A stretch of 5,426 nucleotides of DNA. It comes from Rubrobacter sp. (GTDB lineage Bacteria > Actinomycetota > Rubrobacteria > Rubrobacterales > Rubrobacteraceae). Each line of letters starts with the position of its first letter. Within the stretch, counting starts at the first letter, position 1. The notes under the pieces are model-generated. The model was not told the origin of the DNA and made no database searches. It saw only the letters and a program-made list of their open reading frames with translations. Below are positions 4,159-5,426 of the stretch, piece by piece. The stretch spans positions 1-5,426 of the forward strand of contig JAFAPF010000377.1 in NCBI GenBank assembly GCA_019247245.1, given 5' to 3'. A program made the position numbers and the translations under genes.

Positions 4159-5426
4159 TGGACCTCTTCGATGCGGAAGCAACCGAAACCTTCGCCCGTA
4201 GAGCGCCGCTCGCCGAGCGTTTGCGCCCCCATAGCCTGGACGAAGTGGTCGGGCAGACGCACCTTACCGGACCCGGTGGGCCCATGCGGACGATAGTTGA
4301 GAAAGGGCGGGTCGGGGCGTTAGTGCTCTGGGGACCGCCGGGTAGCGGGAAGACCACACTAGCCCGTGTGCTGGCAGCGGAGATAGAAGGGGAGTTCGTT
4401 TCTTTAAGCGCCGTCACGAGTGGGGTAAAAGAGGTACGGGCTGTTTTGGATGACGCTCACGAGCGCCTCAAGTACGAGGGGAGGGCTACCATCCTCTTCG
4501 TAGACGAGGTGCACCGCTTTAACAAGGTCCAGCAGGATGCCCTCCTGCCTGCTCTCGAAGAGGGCCTCGTGGACTTCGTCGGGGCAACGACAGAGAACCC
4601 TTCATTCGAGGTTACGGCGCCGCTCCTTTCCCGTTCGCGCGTTCTGCATCTTAGACCACTATCCGATGAGGACCTCGCCGCTCTGCTAGAGCGGGGGCGC
4701 AGGACGCTAGAGGCAGAGATCTCATCTGAAGCTGAGGTGTACTTACTAAGGATCTCCGGCGGTGACGGACGACGCCTGCTTAATGCTCTTGAGGCTACCG
4801 TGACCTCCACCACGGGACGAGTCGAGGTCACCGACGTGGAGGTAGCGGTGGGGCAGAGAGCGTTACGGTATGGGCGGGAGGAGCACTATGACGTTATAAG
4901 CGCTTTCATAAAGAGCGTGCGTGGTGGGGACCCAGACGCGGCGCTACATTACTTGGCGCGTATGATCGAAGCAGGGGAGGACCCTATTTTTATCGCCCGT
5001 CGCTTGGTGATCCTGGCCTCAGAAGACGTTGGCAACGCTGATCCCCAAGGCCTGCCACTCACCGTCGCCGCTGCACAGGCGGTGCAGATGATCGGCATGC
5101 CTGAAGGACGCATCCCGCTTGCCCAGGCTACGACCTACTTGGCCTCCGCTCCTAAGTCCAACGCTTCTTATGCCGCCGTCGAGCATGCCCTAAAAGACGT
5201 CCGATGTGGACCCGCTTTCGAGGTCCCGATGCGTCTGCGCAATGCTCCCACACGCTTGATGAAGGACGAAGGCTACGGTACAGGCTACAAGTATGCGCAC
5301 GACGACGACGCGGAGGGAATGAACGACCGCTACCTACCGGAAGGGCTTGCCGACCACGTCTACTACGAGCCTAAGGGTAGCGGGGGGGAGAAGAATATAA
5401 AGGATCGCCTCGATCGCTGGCGGCGA
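4158..5426 (+). CDS. rarA: Replication-associated recombination protein A (AAA+ ATPase), 3' end cut
   Basis: RarA, also called MgsA (related to eukaryotic WRNIP1/Mgs1), is a clamp-loader-like AAA+ ATPase that acts on DNA at stalled or collapsed replication forks. The visible 423 codons contain Walker [10 protein letters not shown] (residues 59-67), Walker [13 protein letters not shown] (112-123), sensor 1 region GATTENPSF (142-150), an arginine-finger segment SRSR (158-161) and sensor 2 region [12 protein letters not shown] (201-212). The C-terminal tetramerisation part follows, with [27 protein letters not shown] (243-269), [12 protein letters not shown] (285-296) and a [12 protein letters not shown] motif (372-383). 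E. coli RarA is 447 residues, and the last visible residues match the usual end region, so only a short tail and the stop are missing. GTG at 4158 is the first possible start after an upstream in-frame stop. No key residue is missing. Confidence 0.96.
   Translation, partial: MDLFDAEATETFARRAPLAERLRPHSLDEVVGQTHLTGPGGPMRTIVEKGRVGALVLWGPPGSGKTTLARVLAAEIEGEFVSLSAVTSGVKEVRAVLDDAHERLKYEGRATILFVDEVHRFNKVQQDALLPALEEGLVDFVGATTENPSFEVTAPLLSRSRVLHLRPLSDEDLAALLERGRRTLEAEISSEAEVYLLRISGGDGRRLLNALEATVTSTTGRVEVTDVEVAVGQRALRYGREEHYDVISAFIKSVRGGDPDAALHYLARMIEAGEDPIFIARRLVILASEDVGNADPQGLPLTVAAAQAVQMIGMPEGRIPLAQATTYLASAPKSNASYAAVEHALKDVRCGPAFEVPMRLRNAPTRLMKDEGYGTGYKYAHDDDAEGMNDRYLPEGLADHVYYEPKGSGGEKNIKDRLDRWRR

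Noticed and set aside
4457..4831. 124-codon minus-strand frame
   Set aside because: It is antisense to the conserved ATPase core of rarA and is a shadow of its codon bias.

Overview
The window looks like part of an actinobacterial chromosome, with Rubrobacter or a close relative as my best guess. The reasons are G/C-rich third codon positions in the real genes, GTG and TTG starts, a mix of Shine-Dalgarno and apparently leaderless starts, and the general look of the proteins. The taxon is an inference. Only a database search would settle it.

Layout. At the left edge (1-73, minus strand) is the start of a lipoprotein gene running off the window. Next comes about 1.1 kb (74-1184) without a convincing gene. 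It is visibly lower in G+C than the genes and holds several structured elements: a near-perfect 21-bp hairpin (455-511), a longer imperfect hairpin (661-735), a terminator-like hairpin with six T's (811-858), and a consensus DnaA box inside a short inverted repeat (941-959).

A tight plus-strand pair follows. The first gene (1185-1838) is a peroxiredoxin-fold protein whose usual GGWCPYC active-site segment reads GGWSAED, so both cysteines are gone. It also has a highly charged C-terminal tail. Six bases later starts a 337-residue protein (1845-2858) with an acidic N-terminus, a long highly charged coiled coil and a small unrecognised C-terminal domain. This pair is the most unusual content here.

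Facing it is a minus-strand pair joined by an ATGA overlap: a minimal HExxH zinc metallopeptidase (3339-3704) and an SRPBCC/START-like protein (2896-3342). Divergent from them are a 78-residue orphan gene with a TTG start (3874-4110) and rarA/mgsA (4158-5426), an AAA+ replication-recombination factor that is cut off only a few codons before its expected end. The metallopeptidase and rarA genes both lack a Shine-Dalgarno sequence, and each has a -10-like hexamer placed to start transcription at or next to the start codon.

The genes do not form one obvious pathway. RarA acts at stalled replication forks. The redoxin-like/coiled-coil pair and the metallopeptidase/SRPBCC pair look like two separate small operons of unknown physiological role.
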